From NCBI RefSeq assembly GCF_049723905.1, contig NZ_JBJKFD010000001.1, positions 1,488,001 through 1,552,000 on the forward strand: a DNA stretch of 64,000 bases. The letters are read 5' to 3'. Numbering within the stretch: the first letter of the stretch is position 1; each line of letters starts with the position of its first letter. The position numbers and the translations under genes are program-made. Positions 27,127-36,463 of the stretch are shown here, piece after piece. Under the pieces are notes generated by a model. It worked only from the letters and a program-made list of their open reading frames with translations, was not told the origin of the DNA and searched no databases. The stretch comes from G963665185 sp049723905 (GTDB taxonomy: Bacteria; Desulfobacterota; Desulfovibrionia; Desulfovibrionales; Desulfovibrionaceae).

Positions 27127-27989
27127 CGGGTGAATTTAATACAATTTTGACTTGTACCGATGAATTATGACAATCAAATTCACTTTATTACCACGATATT
27201 TCTATTTCATGCAGTAGAAGTATAGTGAGTCTTTTGTCTATTATCGGTCGCTTTTTCTAAAACTCTCCGCCCACAATATACAGGGGTGACCCCTTCCTTT
27301 TGTTTCAAGTCATTTCCCTGAGATTACTGCAAGCTCCCCGACGAAACATCAAAACACCGGCCCCCCACAACGTTCCCACAAGATCCCGTATAAAACCGGT
27401 TGATCCCGGCATAGACCAATCCCCTCACATTCAGTGCCTCGTCACGTGGACTCGTCTCCCCGGTACAAACGAAAACTGCCTTATGGGGTAAACAATTGTT
27501 ACACACAATCATAACCTACAAAAAAGTAGGAAATTCGCCTCCATACCCTCGCCTTCCGGCTCCCGGGGAAACCAATAAGGCACGGTATTCAGGTAATTAC
27601 GAATGTCGAAAGGACTAGACATTCGGTTTGACCTATGCTGATATCCCGCAAAATTCGGGAAGAAGTGCGGAACTCCGTTCCAGAAGCACCATCCGGGATA
27701 GCGAAAAGCAGATGACGAAAGCCTTTTCGACGTGTCCCAGGATTCCTCCCAAAGCCATCCAAGAGCAGGACTTTGGTCGGGAAAACGGCGTTTATCTGAC
27801 ACCAACTCCTCGTCGGTACGTTTTCCCTCGCACCTTGCCGGGTAAAGCCGCAGGTCCGATTTCCTGAGGTTTATCACCGGGAAAGCTCTTAGTTACATAT
27901 AGCCTCGCTGCAGTATCGGCCGGAGTGCCTTATCGTGCCTTGGTCCCGTTCGTATGCAGCGGTAATTTCTGGAGGTTGGAGAATGGTTC
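27127..27989. other. Long non-coding stretch without a convincing gene
   Basis: About 860 bases between the LysR gene and dctP. Open frames here (a 122-codon minus-strand frame at 27509-27877 and a 79-codon plus-strand frame at 27628-27867) lack recognisable domains and clear ribosome sites. The last part must hold the promoter of dctPQM. It may contain remains of the acquired segment's right edge. Confidence 0.5.
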
Positions 27990-29084
27990 ATGCTGAATAC
28001 TAAAAAACGGCCCGCGTTCAACACACGCTGGACCCAGATAGTGTTTGTACTTTTGGTTTCCGTATTCATGCTGTCGGCGGTTTCCGCTCAGGCTGCCAAG
28101 TTCAAGAAAGAATACAAAATGCAGGTAACGGTCGGCCCCAAACTGTATTGGGGCATGGGCGCTACCAAATTTGCAGAGCTGGTAAAGGAAAAGACCAACG
28201 GGCAGATCATCGTCAAGCCCTACTTCGGCTCCGCCCTGCTCAAGGGGGCCCAGCTGAAAAGCTCACAAATGGTGGCCAAGGGTGTCATCGACTGTGCTTT
28301 GGATTCCACCATCAACATCAGTCCGGTCATCCCCGAAGCCAACATTTTCCACCTTCCCTTTTTCCTCAACACCTTTGAAGCGCTGGACAAGGTAAAATTC
28401 GGCAAGGCCGGAGAAGCCGTGTTCAAAGCCATGGAAGCCAAGCGCCTGGAGCCTCTGGCCTGGGCGGAAAACGGTTTCCGCCAGCTGACCAATTCCAAGG
28501 TTCTGGTCAAAACGCCTGAAGACATGAAGGGATTGCGCGTCCGCGTGGTGGGCAACCCCCTGTTCATCGATACCTTCCGCCAGTTGGGCGCCGACCCCGT
28601 CAACATGAACTGGGGCGATGCTGTGGCAGGCTTTCAGCAGGGTGTTGTGGATGGTCAGGAAAACCCCATGGGCGTTCTGGTTCCCATTCAGATTTACCAG
28701 TACCACAAGTACGCAACCCTGTGGAACTACGTGGTCGATCCGCTCATCATCTATTGGAACCAGCGGGAATGGAAAGCCTTCCCCAAGGATATTCAGGATG
28801 CCATCATGGCCGCCGCCAAGGAAGCCGGACGCTTTGAAACGGCTCTGAGCCGGGCCGGGCTGGACGGCGAGACGTCCCTTAATATTCTGAAAAACGAGTT
28901 CAACTACTCCATCGAAGTACCCGACCCCATCGCCTTTCTCGAATCCAAGGGCATGGAAGTACACGAGCTAACTCCCGAAGAACTGGCTGCCTTCAGTGAA
29001 GCCACGCGTCCTGTGTACGACAAGTGGATCAAGGAAATTGGCCCTGAAGTATACGAAAAAGCCAAGGCTGACCTAGGTCGCTGA
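27990..29084 (+). CDS. dctP: TRAP transporter substrate-binding protein DctP
   Basis: 364 residues with a signal peptide (cleavage after VSAQAA) and the DctP fold, including the conserved Arg region KGLRVRVVGNPLFID and the GVVDGQENP loop. The ATG at 27990 is decided by GGAGA 8 bases upstream; an earlier ATG at 27984 is followed by an early stop. It takes up an organic acid (C4-dicarboxylate, sulfonate or similar; not resolved). An intrinsic terminator separates it from dctQ. Confidence 0.94.
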   Translation: MLNTKKRPAFNTRWTQIVFVLLVSVFMLSAVSAQAAKFKKEYKMQVTVGPKLYWGMGATKFAELVKEKTNGQIIVKPYFGSALLKGAQLKSSQMVAKGVIDCALDSTINISPVIPEANIFHLPFFLNTFEALDKVKFGKAGEAVFKAMEAKRLEPLAWAENGFRQLTNSKVLVKTPEDMKGLRVRVVGNPLFIDTFRQLGADPVNMNWGDAVAGFQQGVVDGQENPMGVLVPIQIYQYHKYATLWNYVVDPLIIYWNQREWKAFPKDIQDAIMAAAKEAGRFETALSRAGLDGETSLNILKNEFNYSIEVPDPIAFLESKGMEVHELTPEELAAFSEATRPVYDKWIKEIGPEVYEKAKADLGR

Positions 29085-29113
29085 TATACTCCTTTGGTCT
29101 TGTGTTATCTCTG

Positions 29114-29143
29114 CCCCGGGAAAACACTTTCCCGGGGTTTTTT
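29114..29143 (+). terminator. Terminator/attenuator between dctP and dctQ
   Basis: Arms CCCCGGGAAA and TTTCCCGGGG around ACAC, followed by TTTTTTG. It probably lets part of the transcripts stop after dctP, giving excess binding protein. Confidence 0.88.
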
Positions 29144-29188
29144 GTTATGCAGGATTTCCCCCCGGAAATCCGAAGTCGGAGTAAACTC

Positions 29189-29677
29189 ATGAAAAAGATG
29201 TTGTGGGGCTTCCGCCTCGACCATTGGCTCGTAGCCATATTCATGGCGACAATGGTCATCATTGCATTTCTGAATGTGCTGAGCCGGTACATTTTTCACT
29301 TTTCCCTGGCCGCCACAGAGGAAATCACCATCAACCTGTTTGTCTGGGTCACCACCATCGGCATCGGCATTGCGTTTGAGCGCAGCGGACATCTGGGAAT
29401 GGTGACCTTTTTCAACAAATTTCCCCGTTCTCTGCAGAAAGCCTCTGTAATCATCTACTCCCTGCTGGCCGTGGGGCTGTTCCTGATACTCGACTGGTAC
29501 ATGATACAGGCCATTTACGACGAAATTACCCTGTTCCAGGCACGGTCCGCGTCCCTGAACATTCCGGTATGGATATACTACACGGGTCTGCCCATTTTTT
29601 CCGTGTTCATCTTCCGCGGCATTTACCTGGACGCCCTTGCCAAACTGACCGACAAGGAAAAGGAAGAGGAGAAATAA
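29189..29677 (+). CDS. dctQ: TRAP transporter small membrane subunit DctQ
   Basis: 162 residues with four hydrophobic segments and the DctQ-type motifs (FLNVLSRYIF, AATEEITINLFVWVTTIG). GGAG lies 6 bases before the ATG at 29189. It stops one base before dctM begins, so the two are translationally linked. Confidence 0.92.
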   Translation: MKKMLWGFRLDHWLVAIFMATMVIIAFLNVLSRYIFHFSLAATEEITINLFVWVTTIGIGIAFERSGHLGMVTFFNKFPRSLQKASVIIYSLLAVGLFLILDWYMIQAIYDEITLFQARSASLNIPVWIYYTGLPIFSVFIFRGIYLDALAKLTDKEKEEEK

Positions 29678-29678
29678 C

Positions 29679-30968
29679 ATGGAATTCCTGCTTATTCTCG
29701 TCCTCTTTCTGGTGCTCATGTTCATCGGATCGCCCATCGGCATTTCTCTGGGCGTGTCCGCCGTGGCCTCCATCATGTACTTCGACCTCGGCGCGGAAAT
29801 GCTGGGCGTCAACTTCGCCTCGGGCATTGCCTCCTTTCCCCTGCTGGCCATTCCGTTTTTCGTGCTGGCCGGGGTCATATTGGAGCGCGCGGGCATAGCC
29901 GCCCACATTGCCAGCTTCTTCGAGCTGCTGGTCGGCCGCGCCACCGGCGGATTGTCCATTGTGGCGGTGCTCACCTGCATGTTCTGGGGCGCCATGTCCG
30001 GCTCCGGCCCGGCCACAACCGCCGCCGTGGGCATGATTCTGCTGACTCCCATGCTCAAGAACGGATACGACAAGGCCTTTGCCGGGGCCACCATTGCCAA
30101 CGCCTCGGACCTGTCCATCATCATTCCGCCGTCCATAGCCTTCATCATTTACGGCAACATCACCTCGGTTTCGGTTTCCGCCCTGTTCGTGGCCGGAATT
30201 ATTCCCGGTCTGCTCACCGGACTTGCCACCATGGTCGTCGCCTGGTTCATTTCCCACCGCCGCGGCTACCGCGGAATAAACTGCCGCGGCTGCATGTCCG
30301 AGCTGCTTACGGCCCTGCGGCAGTCCTTCTGGGCGCTCATGGCTCCGGTGGTAATTTTGGGCGGCATCTACACCGGAATATTCACTCCCACGGAAGCCGC
30401 TGTCGTGGCGGTGTTCTACAGCCTGTTCGTGGCCGTGGTCATCTACCGCTCCATCAGCTGGCGCGACCTTGTGGAAATTCTGGTGGATTCCGCCGTAACC
30501 AGCTCCGTCATCATGTTCATTGTGGCATTTGCCGGCATCTTCACCTGGGCTGCCTCGGTAACCGGCGTCATCGACACCCTGGCCAATTTCATCATCAAGG
30601 TGTCGCCCAACGCCGTGGTTATGATCATCCTGGTGAACGTCCTGCTGTTCGCCCTGGGCATGATTCTCGATGCCATTTCCATCTCCTATCTGCTCATGCC
30701 CATTCTCATTCCCGTGCTGTCCGCATTCCATGTCGATCCCCTCTTCTACGGGGTCATCTTCATTTCGGCCCTGGCTATCGGACAGGCCACTCCCCCCGTG
30801 GGCGTCAACCTCTTTACGGCGGCCAACCTTGTAGGCTGCGAAGTGGATGCCATAGCCAAGGAAGCCATACCCTACGTGGCCGTGGACTTCCTGGTGCTGA
30901 TCATCCTCTCGGTTCTTCCCGTCCTTTCCCTCTATCTCCCCGTATGGGCGGGACTCTACACTCCGTAA
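29679..30968 (+). CDS. dctM: TRAP transporter large membrane subunit DctM
   Basis: 429 residues, about twelve membrane segments. DctM features: LMFIGSPIGISLG, FFVLAGVILERAGIA, WGAMSGSGPATTAAVG, IPPSIAFIIYG, and ATPPVGVNLF near the C-terminus. It forms the sodium-coupled channel with DctQ. Confidence 0.96.
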   Translation: MEFLLILVLFLVLMFIGSPIGISLGVSAVASIMYFDLGAEMLGVNFASGIASFPLLAIPFFVLAGVILERAGIAAHIASFFELLVGRATGGLSIVAVLTCMFWGAMSGSGPATTAAVGMILLTPMLKNGYDKAFAGATIANASDLSIIIPPSIAFIIYGNITSVSVSALFVAGIIPGLLTGLATMVVAWFISHRRGYRGINCRGCMSELLTALRQSFWALMAPVVILGGIYTGIFTPTEAAVVAVFYSLFVAVVIYRSISWRDLVEILVDSAVTSSVIMFIVAFAGIFTWAASVTGVIDTLANFIIKVSPNAVVMIILVNVLLFALGMILDAISISYLLMPILIPVLSAFHVDPLFYGVIFISALAIGQATPPVGVNLFTAANLVGCEVDAIAKEAIPYVAVDFLVLIILSVLPVLSLYLPVWAGLYTP

Positions 30969-31012
30969 AAAACAATTTCCCCGGCCCCTTCGTTGTGAAG
31001 GGACCGGGGAAA
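30967..31012. terminator. Terminator hairpin between convergent dctM and the ExeA-like gene
   Basis: Arms TTTCCCCGG (30976) and CCGGGGAAA (31004) with an inner CCCTTC/GAAGGG stem. The A-run at 30967-30972 gives a T-tract on the minus strand, so it terminates the ExeA-like gene best; it can also stop dctM transcripts. Confidence 0.75.
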
Positions 31013-31169
31013 ATGGGGAACATTTCGTCCACAAACATCACGCACACGGGCAGACTCCCGGACTTTTGCAGCCGGGGCAGGATGTCGTGGTCTTACTTTT
31101 CAAGAAATATAAAGAAAAATTGGGACGCGCTTCCACGTCTGGCCCATCAACACGGCTCGGGCAGAAAGC

Positions 31170-33107
31170 CTACTTTCGGGCCAACGACCTGTTGCGCCAG
31201 TCCAGGGGCTTTGGGACGTGAAAATTGTGGTAGAACTTTGTGCCTTGGGGAAACCCGTGGACAATGCTCATGGGGATGCCTGCGGCGGCCTCGTACTTGT
31301 GCAAAGCCTTTTCGGCAGAGCGCATGTCCTTGTACACTCCGGGGCCGATGATCACGAAACGCATTCCATTCTGCGGATTCCAGTACGGTACCAGCCGCAA
31401 ATACGCGCCTATTGCCGAATGCGCCCGCAGGAACGCATAGGCCCGCCCCAGCGCATCGAACTCACCAATCCGCAACACATATCCATCCAGATACTCGGGA
31501 GCTGAAGGAAAGGGAATGGCGGGCAAATGGACCCGGTCTCCGATTTCCAAATGCTTGAAATCCCGAATCGAAGGATTGGCGCGCTTCACCTCGTCGCGGT
31601 AGGCATCCCGGTAGACGCCGTACACCCGGTCGATCATACGCGAGACAAGCGATCCTCGCTGAACAACCAGATACCCCAACGTGGTCGGTCTGCCGTCTAC
31701 AGAGGCTGCCGGTTGCTCCGGGAAGAAGGCCGCTGACTCCCTCGTTCTTACTGTTCCGGCCGTTTTCAGAACCGCGACCTGTTCAGCTCCGCCCTTTGCT
31801 GAAAGCTTTTTTCCCACCTTCCCTTTTGCTGAAACAGTACGGGGCGTCTGCTTGGGGACTTCCGTGGCATCCGCAGCCATGGAGTTGTTCTCAGTCCGTG
31901 GCGGTTCAGAAGCTTTGCCCAAGGGACCAGCTGCAAGATCGGTCGCCTGGGCTACCGAGTAGACATCTGCCGAAGGGACGCTGCGGACGTGTACCCTGAC
32001 TTCACCGGCAACGGGAAAAGCTGGCCCCACATTGCGTCCAGCAACAGCAGCGGCCATGGAGTTCCCCGAAGAGGAAGCAGAAGGGCTATTTTTCGGCACC
32101 GCCTCCAGCGGAAGGGCGACATCTTCGCCGCTCACCAGTCGGTTGATTGCGGGGATGCCAGAGGTCCACTTTGCGGCCAGCCGCCCAATATCCATCCCGA
32201 GAATCTGCCAGCCCAAAAGGCCCAAACAGAGAACCCCGGCAGCTGTTGCGGCTGTTTTGGCCCAAGGCTGGAGCCAACGCCGGGGCTGGGGGGCCGTACG
32301 TGCGGCACAGGCCTTTACCAAGGCAGGACTGACCTTGCGGTCGTTGCGGATGATGAGGGCAAGAAGAGACTGATGGGCAAGGTGCATGATCCGCCGGGGG
32401 TGCCCCTGCGTGACGCGGTGGATGGCACGGCAGGCCTGCCAGGGAAAAATCTTGCAGGCATTTTTTCCACCGGCCACGCGCAGGCGGTAGTGGATCATCT
32501 CCCTGGTCTGTTTGGCGGTAAGCGGTTCGAGCTGCAAATACTCGTTGATGCGGTCCCGCAGGTTGGGGAGGTTATCAATAACCGAGGCCAGCTCGTTTTG
32601 TCCGAAAATGATCACCTGCAGCAATTTTTCGCTGTTGGTCTCGTAGTTGAGCAGTTCGCGGATCACTTCCAGACAATCGACACTGACCTTCTGCCCCTCG
32701 TCAATGACCAGGACCAGCGTATCGCCGCACTCCAGGGCCTGACGGTAAATTTCTTTTTTCAGCCGTTCCGTTACTTCGCGCCGGGGCAGCCCCACAGGCT
32801 CTTCTTCGCCGGAAAACATGACGTACAGATGGGCCAGAAAATCATCCGGGGTGGCAAAATAAGGGTCCAGAACAAGGTAGGTGCGGATGGATTTGTCATT
32901 GGTCAGGGAACGAAGAAGCATGCGGCTGAGCGTGGTCTTACCCGTGCCCACTTCGCCCAGCACGACATTCACCCCGCGCTTGAGGCGAACGGCGATTTCC
33001 AACCTGTTGAGGCTCTCCCCGTGGCTGGAAGAACGGTAAAAAAAGGAGGGATCCGGGGAATTGGAAAAGGGTTCTCGCGTAAATCCGAGCAGAGAGTAAT
33101 ATTCCAT
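31170..33107 (-). CDS. ExeA/MshM-like AAA ATPase with LysM-like and SPOR-like C-terminal region
   Basis: 645 residues. A cytoplasmic AAA ATPase domain (Walker A GEVGTGKTT, Walker B LVLVIDEGQ, residues about 1-265) is followed by one membrane segment (about 280-300), a long low-complexity Ala/Ser/Pro periplasmic linker, a LysM-like segment (VVQRGSLVSRMIDRVYG) and a C-terminal SPOR-like region. ExeA/MshM proteins help insert the secretin through peptidoglycan. The ATG at 33107 follows GGGGAC; the frame opens at a GTG at 33125. The peptidoglycan-binding assignment is inferred from fold-level similarity. It is downstream of the secretin gene. Confidence 0.85.
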   Translation of the reverse strand: MEYYSLLGFTREPFSNSPDPSFFYRSSSHGESLNRLEIAVRLKRGVNVVLGEVGTGKTTLSRMLLRSLTNDKSIRTYLVLDPYFATPDDFLAHLYVMFSGEEEPVGLPRREVTERLKKEIYRQALECGDTLVLVIDEGQKVSVDCLEVIRELLNYETNSEKLLQVIIFGQNELASVIDNLPNLRDRINEYLQLEPLTAKQTREMIHYRLRVAGGKNACKIFPWQACRAIHRVTQGHPRRIMHLAHQSLLALIIRNDRKVSPALVKACAARTAPQPRRWLQPWAKTAATAAGVLCLGLLGWQILGMDIGRLAAKWTSGIPAINRLVSGEDVALPLEAVPKNSPSASSSGNSMAAAVAGRNVGPAFPVAGEVRVHVRSVPSADVYSVAQATDLAAGPLGKASEPPRTENNSMAADATEVPKQTPRTVSAKGKVGKKLSAKGGAEQVAVLKTAGTVRTRESAAFFPEQPAASVDGRPTTLGYLVVQRGSLVSRMIDRVYGVYRDAYRDEVKRANPSIRDFKHLEIGDRVHLPAIPFPSAPEYLDGYVLRIGEFDALGRAYAFLRAHSAIGAYLRLVPYWNPQNGMRFVIIGPGVYKDMRSAEKALHKYEAAAGIPMSIVHGFPQGTKFYHNFHVPKPLDWRNRSLARK

Positions 33108-33429
33108 AGATGTCGTCCCCGCCACTCAATCTCAATTCAAGTGCATCCACACCGGATACACACCCCCGACAGTCGGCCACGACCGGATGTCGGCTCCACA
33201 ACGGAACGGCCAATCCGATGCACGCCGAACAATCTAATCTTTACGCAACGTACTTCGCAAGGAAAGACTTGGAGGGCAGCCCGACCTTCCCGCAGGTATG
33301 GCGTCCGATTCATGGCATGCAAAGAGCAGCGGTATAAGCGGCACGTCATATGGTGGGCATAGGCCGCCATGCACCGCTACAGGAAGCAGTTCCTTTGAAA
33401 ATACGTCTCCGTATTTTGCGGACACCCCA
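33108..33429. other. Gap between secretin and ExeA-like genes
   Basis: 322 bases, no gene. A small hairpin (AAAATACG/CGTATTTT, about 33397-33417) just after the secretin stop could be a weak terminator, so the ExeA-like gene may have its own promoter in this gap. Confidence 0.45.
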
Positions 33430-35178
33430 CTAATGAATAATGGTCGGACGGATGAAGACCATCAGCTGGTCCTGGCTCTTTTCCTTTTTCTGGTTCTTGC
33501 CGAGCCAGCCGATCCCCGCTACGTCCTTGAGCCCGGGAATGCCACTTTCGCTCCAATCATCCGTGGATTCCGTAAGGCCGGAAATAACCAGCGTCTGGTT
33601 GTTGCGGACGGTCATAACGGTTTCTGTCTCGCGGGTGCGGATGGAAGCGACCTCGTCGAGTTTGTCCAGCTGCGCGCTTCTGTCCACGGAGTTGTCCGTA
33701 ACGGCAATCTTCATCTTGATGGTTTCGCTGTCGATAACGCGGGGGACGATTTCAAGCTTGAGCACGGCTTCCTTGAACTCGTAGCTCACTTCGGTCTGCC
33801 CTGTGGACGCTATGCTCTTCTGGTACGGAATTTCCAGACCATTGGCGATATAGCCGCCCTGGTTGTCCAGGGTCACGATGGTTGGGCTTGAAATGATGTT
33901 GACCTTGCCGTCTTCATCCAGGGCCGAAAGCTGCATTTCCAGGTAGTTTCCGTCCAGGAATCCCAGGAGAAAATTCCCCGCAGCTCCGGAAGTGGGAAAC
34001 TTTCCGTCAAGGCTTTTCGCAGCGGACGGTGAAGGAAAATTGATGCCGTACTTGTCGCTGCCGGAAATACCGTTCTGCCCGTTGCGAAACTGAATGGGCG
34101 TGCCGCTCTTCCAGCCTTTCAGGCTCCATCCCCATTGGATGCCCAGTTCGCGGGCCACACTGCGGGACGTTTTGACGATGAACGCGGTAATAAGAATTTT
34201 CTTGCGCGGACGGTCGAGACAGCGGATGAGACTCTTCACCTTGACCAGCTCTTTTTGCCGGGCACGGACAATCAGCGTATTGGTAAGCTGATCCACGACG
34301 ACCCGCGAGTACATCATGCTGTCCTTGATTTCATCGTCATTGGTATCGTCTTTGTTTTGTTTGTTCTGATCGCTGCGGATAATGGAAAGCACGCCCGAAT
34401 CGTCCCCCCCGTACTCTCCGCTGACCTTTTCGGTTATTTTTTCCCCGCCGTAGGGAGAACCGTAAATTTTTGCTCCGACAAAATCGGCCACGGTCTGCTT
34501 CACGTCGTTGACGTCCGCATATTTCAACCGGAAAAAGCCGGTGCCATAGTTGGCGCTGGAGAGCCGCCGCGCCTCTTCCAGCTTGTTCATATGCTGGAGG
34601 TCCTGCAGGGACATCACCCGGATGATGCTTCCTTCACACCGGTAGGCAAGCCCCTGTGCATTGAGCACGCTGCGGAAAACATCGTCCCAGGGTGCGTCGG
34701 TCACGCTCAGGTTGATCTTGCGATTCAGGTCCGGAAGAACCGGAGCTCCGGCTACATTGGCTGCATTAGCTGCAAGGTTCTGAGGCCCCATGCCGGTGTT
34801 TTCCTGGACCACTTGTATGGGGTTGAAAACGATGTTGCGTTTACCGGCCTGGGCAAGAAGCTTGAGAACGGTGCCTACCGGAACGGGTTTGCGCAGATCC
34901 AGCGTAATGGGAATTTTGGGAAGATCGGGCGTACATTGCCCGGGAGTCTGGTCGTCCTCGGTGTCGAAAACAACGGAATTGATGCAGGCCTCGGCACTGT
35001 AGTCGCGGGCGGGTTCGTCAACGGGTGTGGTAGAATTTTTGGTCTGCTCTACGATATTCTCCCACTTATTGAGAAAATCATCTTTGGGCAGTTCGCGTTC
35101 CCCACAGCCGACAACCAAACAAACCAGAGCCGCAAGCAATAGGAGTTGTAGATATTTCAAAAAGAAGCTCTTTTTCAT
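33430..35178 (-). CDS. Outer-membrane secretin of the type IV/MSHA-like pilus (MshL/PilQ-type)
   Basis: 582 residues, a lipoprotein: MKKSFFLKYLQ... with lipobox VVGC. N-domains (KINLSVTDAPWDDVFRSVL) lead into a secretin-family domain (KILITAFIVKTSRSVARELG, VSYEFKEAVLKLEIVPRV, VRNNQTLVISGL, DQLMVFIRPTII). It forms the outer-membrane gate for the pilus. The frame opens at 35214, directly after the stop of the PilP-like gene (TAAATG); I prefer the ATG at 35178 because it starts the lipoprotein signal, though translation could be coupled from 35214. Confidence 0.92.
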   Translation of the reverse strand: MKKSFFLKYLQLLLLAALVCLVVGCGERELPKDDFLNKWENIVEQTKNSTTPVDEPARDYSAEACINSVVFDTEDDQTPGQCTPDLPKIPITLDLRKPVPVGTVLKLLAQAGKRNIVFNPIQVVQENTGMGPQNLAANAANVAGAPVLPDLNRKINLSVTDAPWDDVFRSVLNAQGLAYRCEGSIIRVMSLQDLQHMNKLEEARRLSSANYGTGFFRLKYADVNDVKQTVADFVGAKIYGSPYGGEKITEKVSGEYGGDDSGVLSIIRSDQNKQNKDDTNDDEIKDSMMYSRVVVDQLTNTLIVRARQKELVKVKSLIRCLDRPRKKILITAFIVKTSRSVARELGIQWGWSLKGWKSGTPIQFRNGQNGISGSDKYGINFPSPSAAKSLDGKFPTSGAAGNFLLGFLDGNYLEMQLSALDEDGKVNIISSPTIVTLDNQGGYIANGLEIPYQKSIASTGQTEVSYEFKEAVLKLEIVPRVIDSETIKMKIAVTDNSVDRSAQLDKLDEVASIRTRETETVMTVRNNQTLVISGLTESTDDWSESGIPGLKDVAGIGWLGKNQKKEKSQDQLMVFIRPTIIH

Positions 35179-35214
35179 CAAAATTGCCGTGTTCCCTTCC
35201 CTGACATGCCGCAT

Positions 35215-35739
35215 TTAAAAAGTAAAATCCGCAATTTGCAGCACTTTACGTTCACCTTCCCTTCCTTCTGTAGCCTTCCTTTCTAAAACAACTTCGCTTT
35301 TTCTTATTTTGAGCACAACAAACTCGGTGTTCTCGACCTGCTCGCCGGGACGGTAATCACGCCCGTTGATAACGGCCCAAAGTTCTCGTCCGGTTTCGAC
35401 ATATCCGTCGTACACCAGCTTCTTTTCCTTTGCGATGGCTGGAAGGAAACGATCCAGCGGCCCCAAAGAAACAGGAGTCGGTTCTTCGATTTTCCTTTGA
35501 AAAAAAGGCGAGTTTGCCCATGGTTCGGATGCACTCTGCAACCTGTACTTGTCGAGGGGGGTAACTTGCTGTTTATTCAAAATCGCCTGGGCGTTAAGCA
35601 GTATTTTTTGTGCATCTGCGGTATATTGCGTATTCCCGCTCTGCTCCTGCGCCCGCCCGAAATGATCGACCCCCAACACATACACGGCATATCCGATAGC
35701 GAGGCTCATCATAAAGACAAGGATCTTTTGTCTGTTCAT
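35215..35739 (-). CDS. PilP/GspC-like pilus assembly protein
   Basis: 174 residues: a short N-terminal membrane anchor (ILVFMMSLAIGYAVYVLG), a variable linker, and a C-terminal beta domain like those of PilP/GspC/MshK (YDGYVETGRELWAVINGRDY, VENTEFVVLKI). Such proteins link the inner-membrane platform to the secretin. AAGGAG lies 3-4 bases before the ATG. First gene of the minus-strand half of the pilus locus. The assignment rests on fold-like pattern and location. Confidence 0.7.
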   Translation of the reverse strand: MNRQKILVFMMSLAIGYAVYVLGVDHFGRAQEQSGNTQYTADAQKILLNAQAILNKQQVTPLDKYRLQSASEPWANSPFFQRKIEEPTPVSLGPLDRFLPAIAKEKKLVYDGYVETGRELWAVINGRDYRPGEQVENTEFVVLKIRKSEVVLERKATEGREGERKVLQIADFTF

Positions 35740-36463
35740 GGACTCCTTATACCCGCCAAATACGTTCTGTTTTTTTCAGTACAAGGAAAAGAAAAGACAC
35801 TCTTTGCATAACAGAACAGCTCCAAATTCCACAAGCAGAACAATCCACAGTGTCTCAAAAGGTCTTTTAAAGAACAACACCAGACCGATTCAATCCACTA
35901 TGAAGAAAACAAAAAAGTTGCATACTGCCCATTTTGCATAAAACAAACATCATTCTGCAATTAAGTACATTATTTTTGCAAGAGCTCTCTAGAAATTCGT
36001 ATTCAATATGTATTCTAATGCGTGCATCAGTTTACAACCAAAGTTTTCTACTTTAATGAGCAATTATTACATATTTTTCAACAAATTAAAATAGGAACGA
36101 AAACACAGCAGCAAACGGGGACATCCAAAACAACATACTGATTTTATTAAAAATAAGTCAAAAGCAGAACAAAAGAAAAAAAGTTCCAGATTCTTTAATG
36201 AGTTACAACTTTTAAATTCTTGCTATTTACGCTACTCTAATTATGAAAAAAAAGGCATCTGAAAAAGAGCACGACCTTTGATCCACGGCTCAATACCTTT
36301 GGGAGGTGCGTATCAGGCGTAACATGAAAGAATACAATACGTTTGCTTATCAAGGTATCTTCCCGGGCTGTATTCGCATTCGTTCAGCACAACAAAAGAC
36401 CATGAACAGGACGGACACATACCAGCCCAATGCCGAACTATTCCAAAGCGTGCCGACACCCGT
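35740..36463. other. AT-rich divergent intergenic region of the pilus locus
   Basis: About 720 bases, strikingly AT-rich against the GC-rich surroundings, between the divergent PilP-like and PilM-PilN genes. It must hold promoters for both directions; I find no good -24/-12 promoter and no supported gene. AT-rich stretches of this kind are typical targets of nucleoid-type silencers. Confidence 0.6.

Noticed and set aside
27509..27877. 122-codon minus-strand frame in the non-coding block
   Set aside because: No recognisable domain, GTG start without a good ribosome site, composition unlike neighbours.
36296..36345. Possible -24/-12 promoter before the PilM-PilN gene
   Set aside because: AGGTGCGTATCAGGC has the spacing only; the -24 and -12 boxes do not match.
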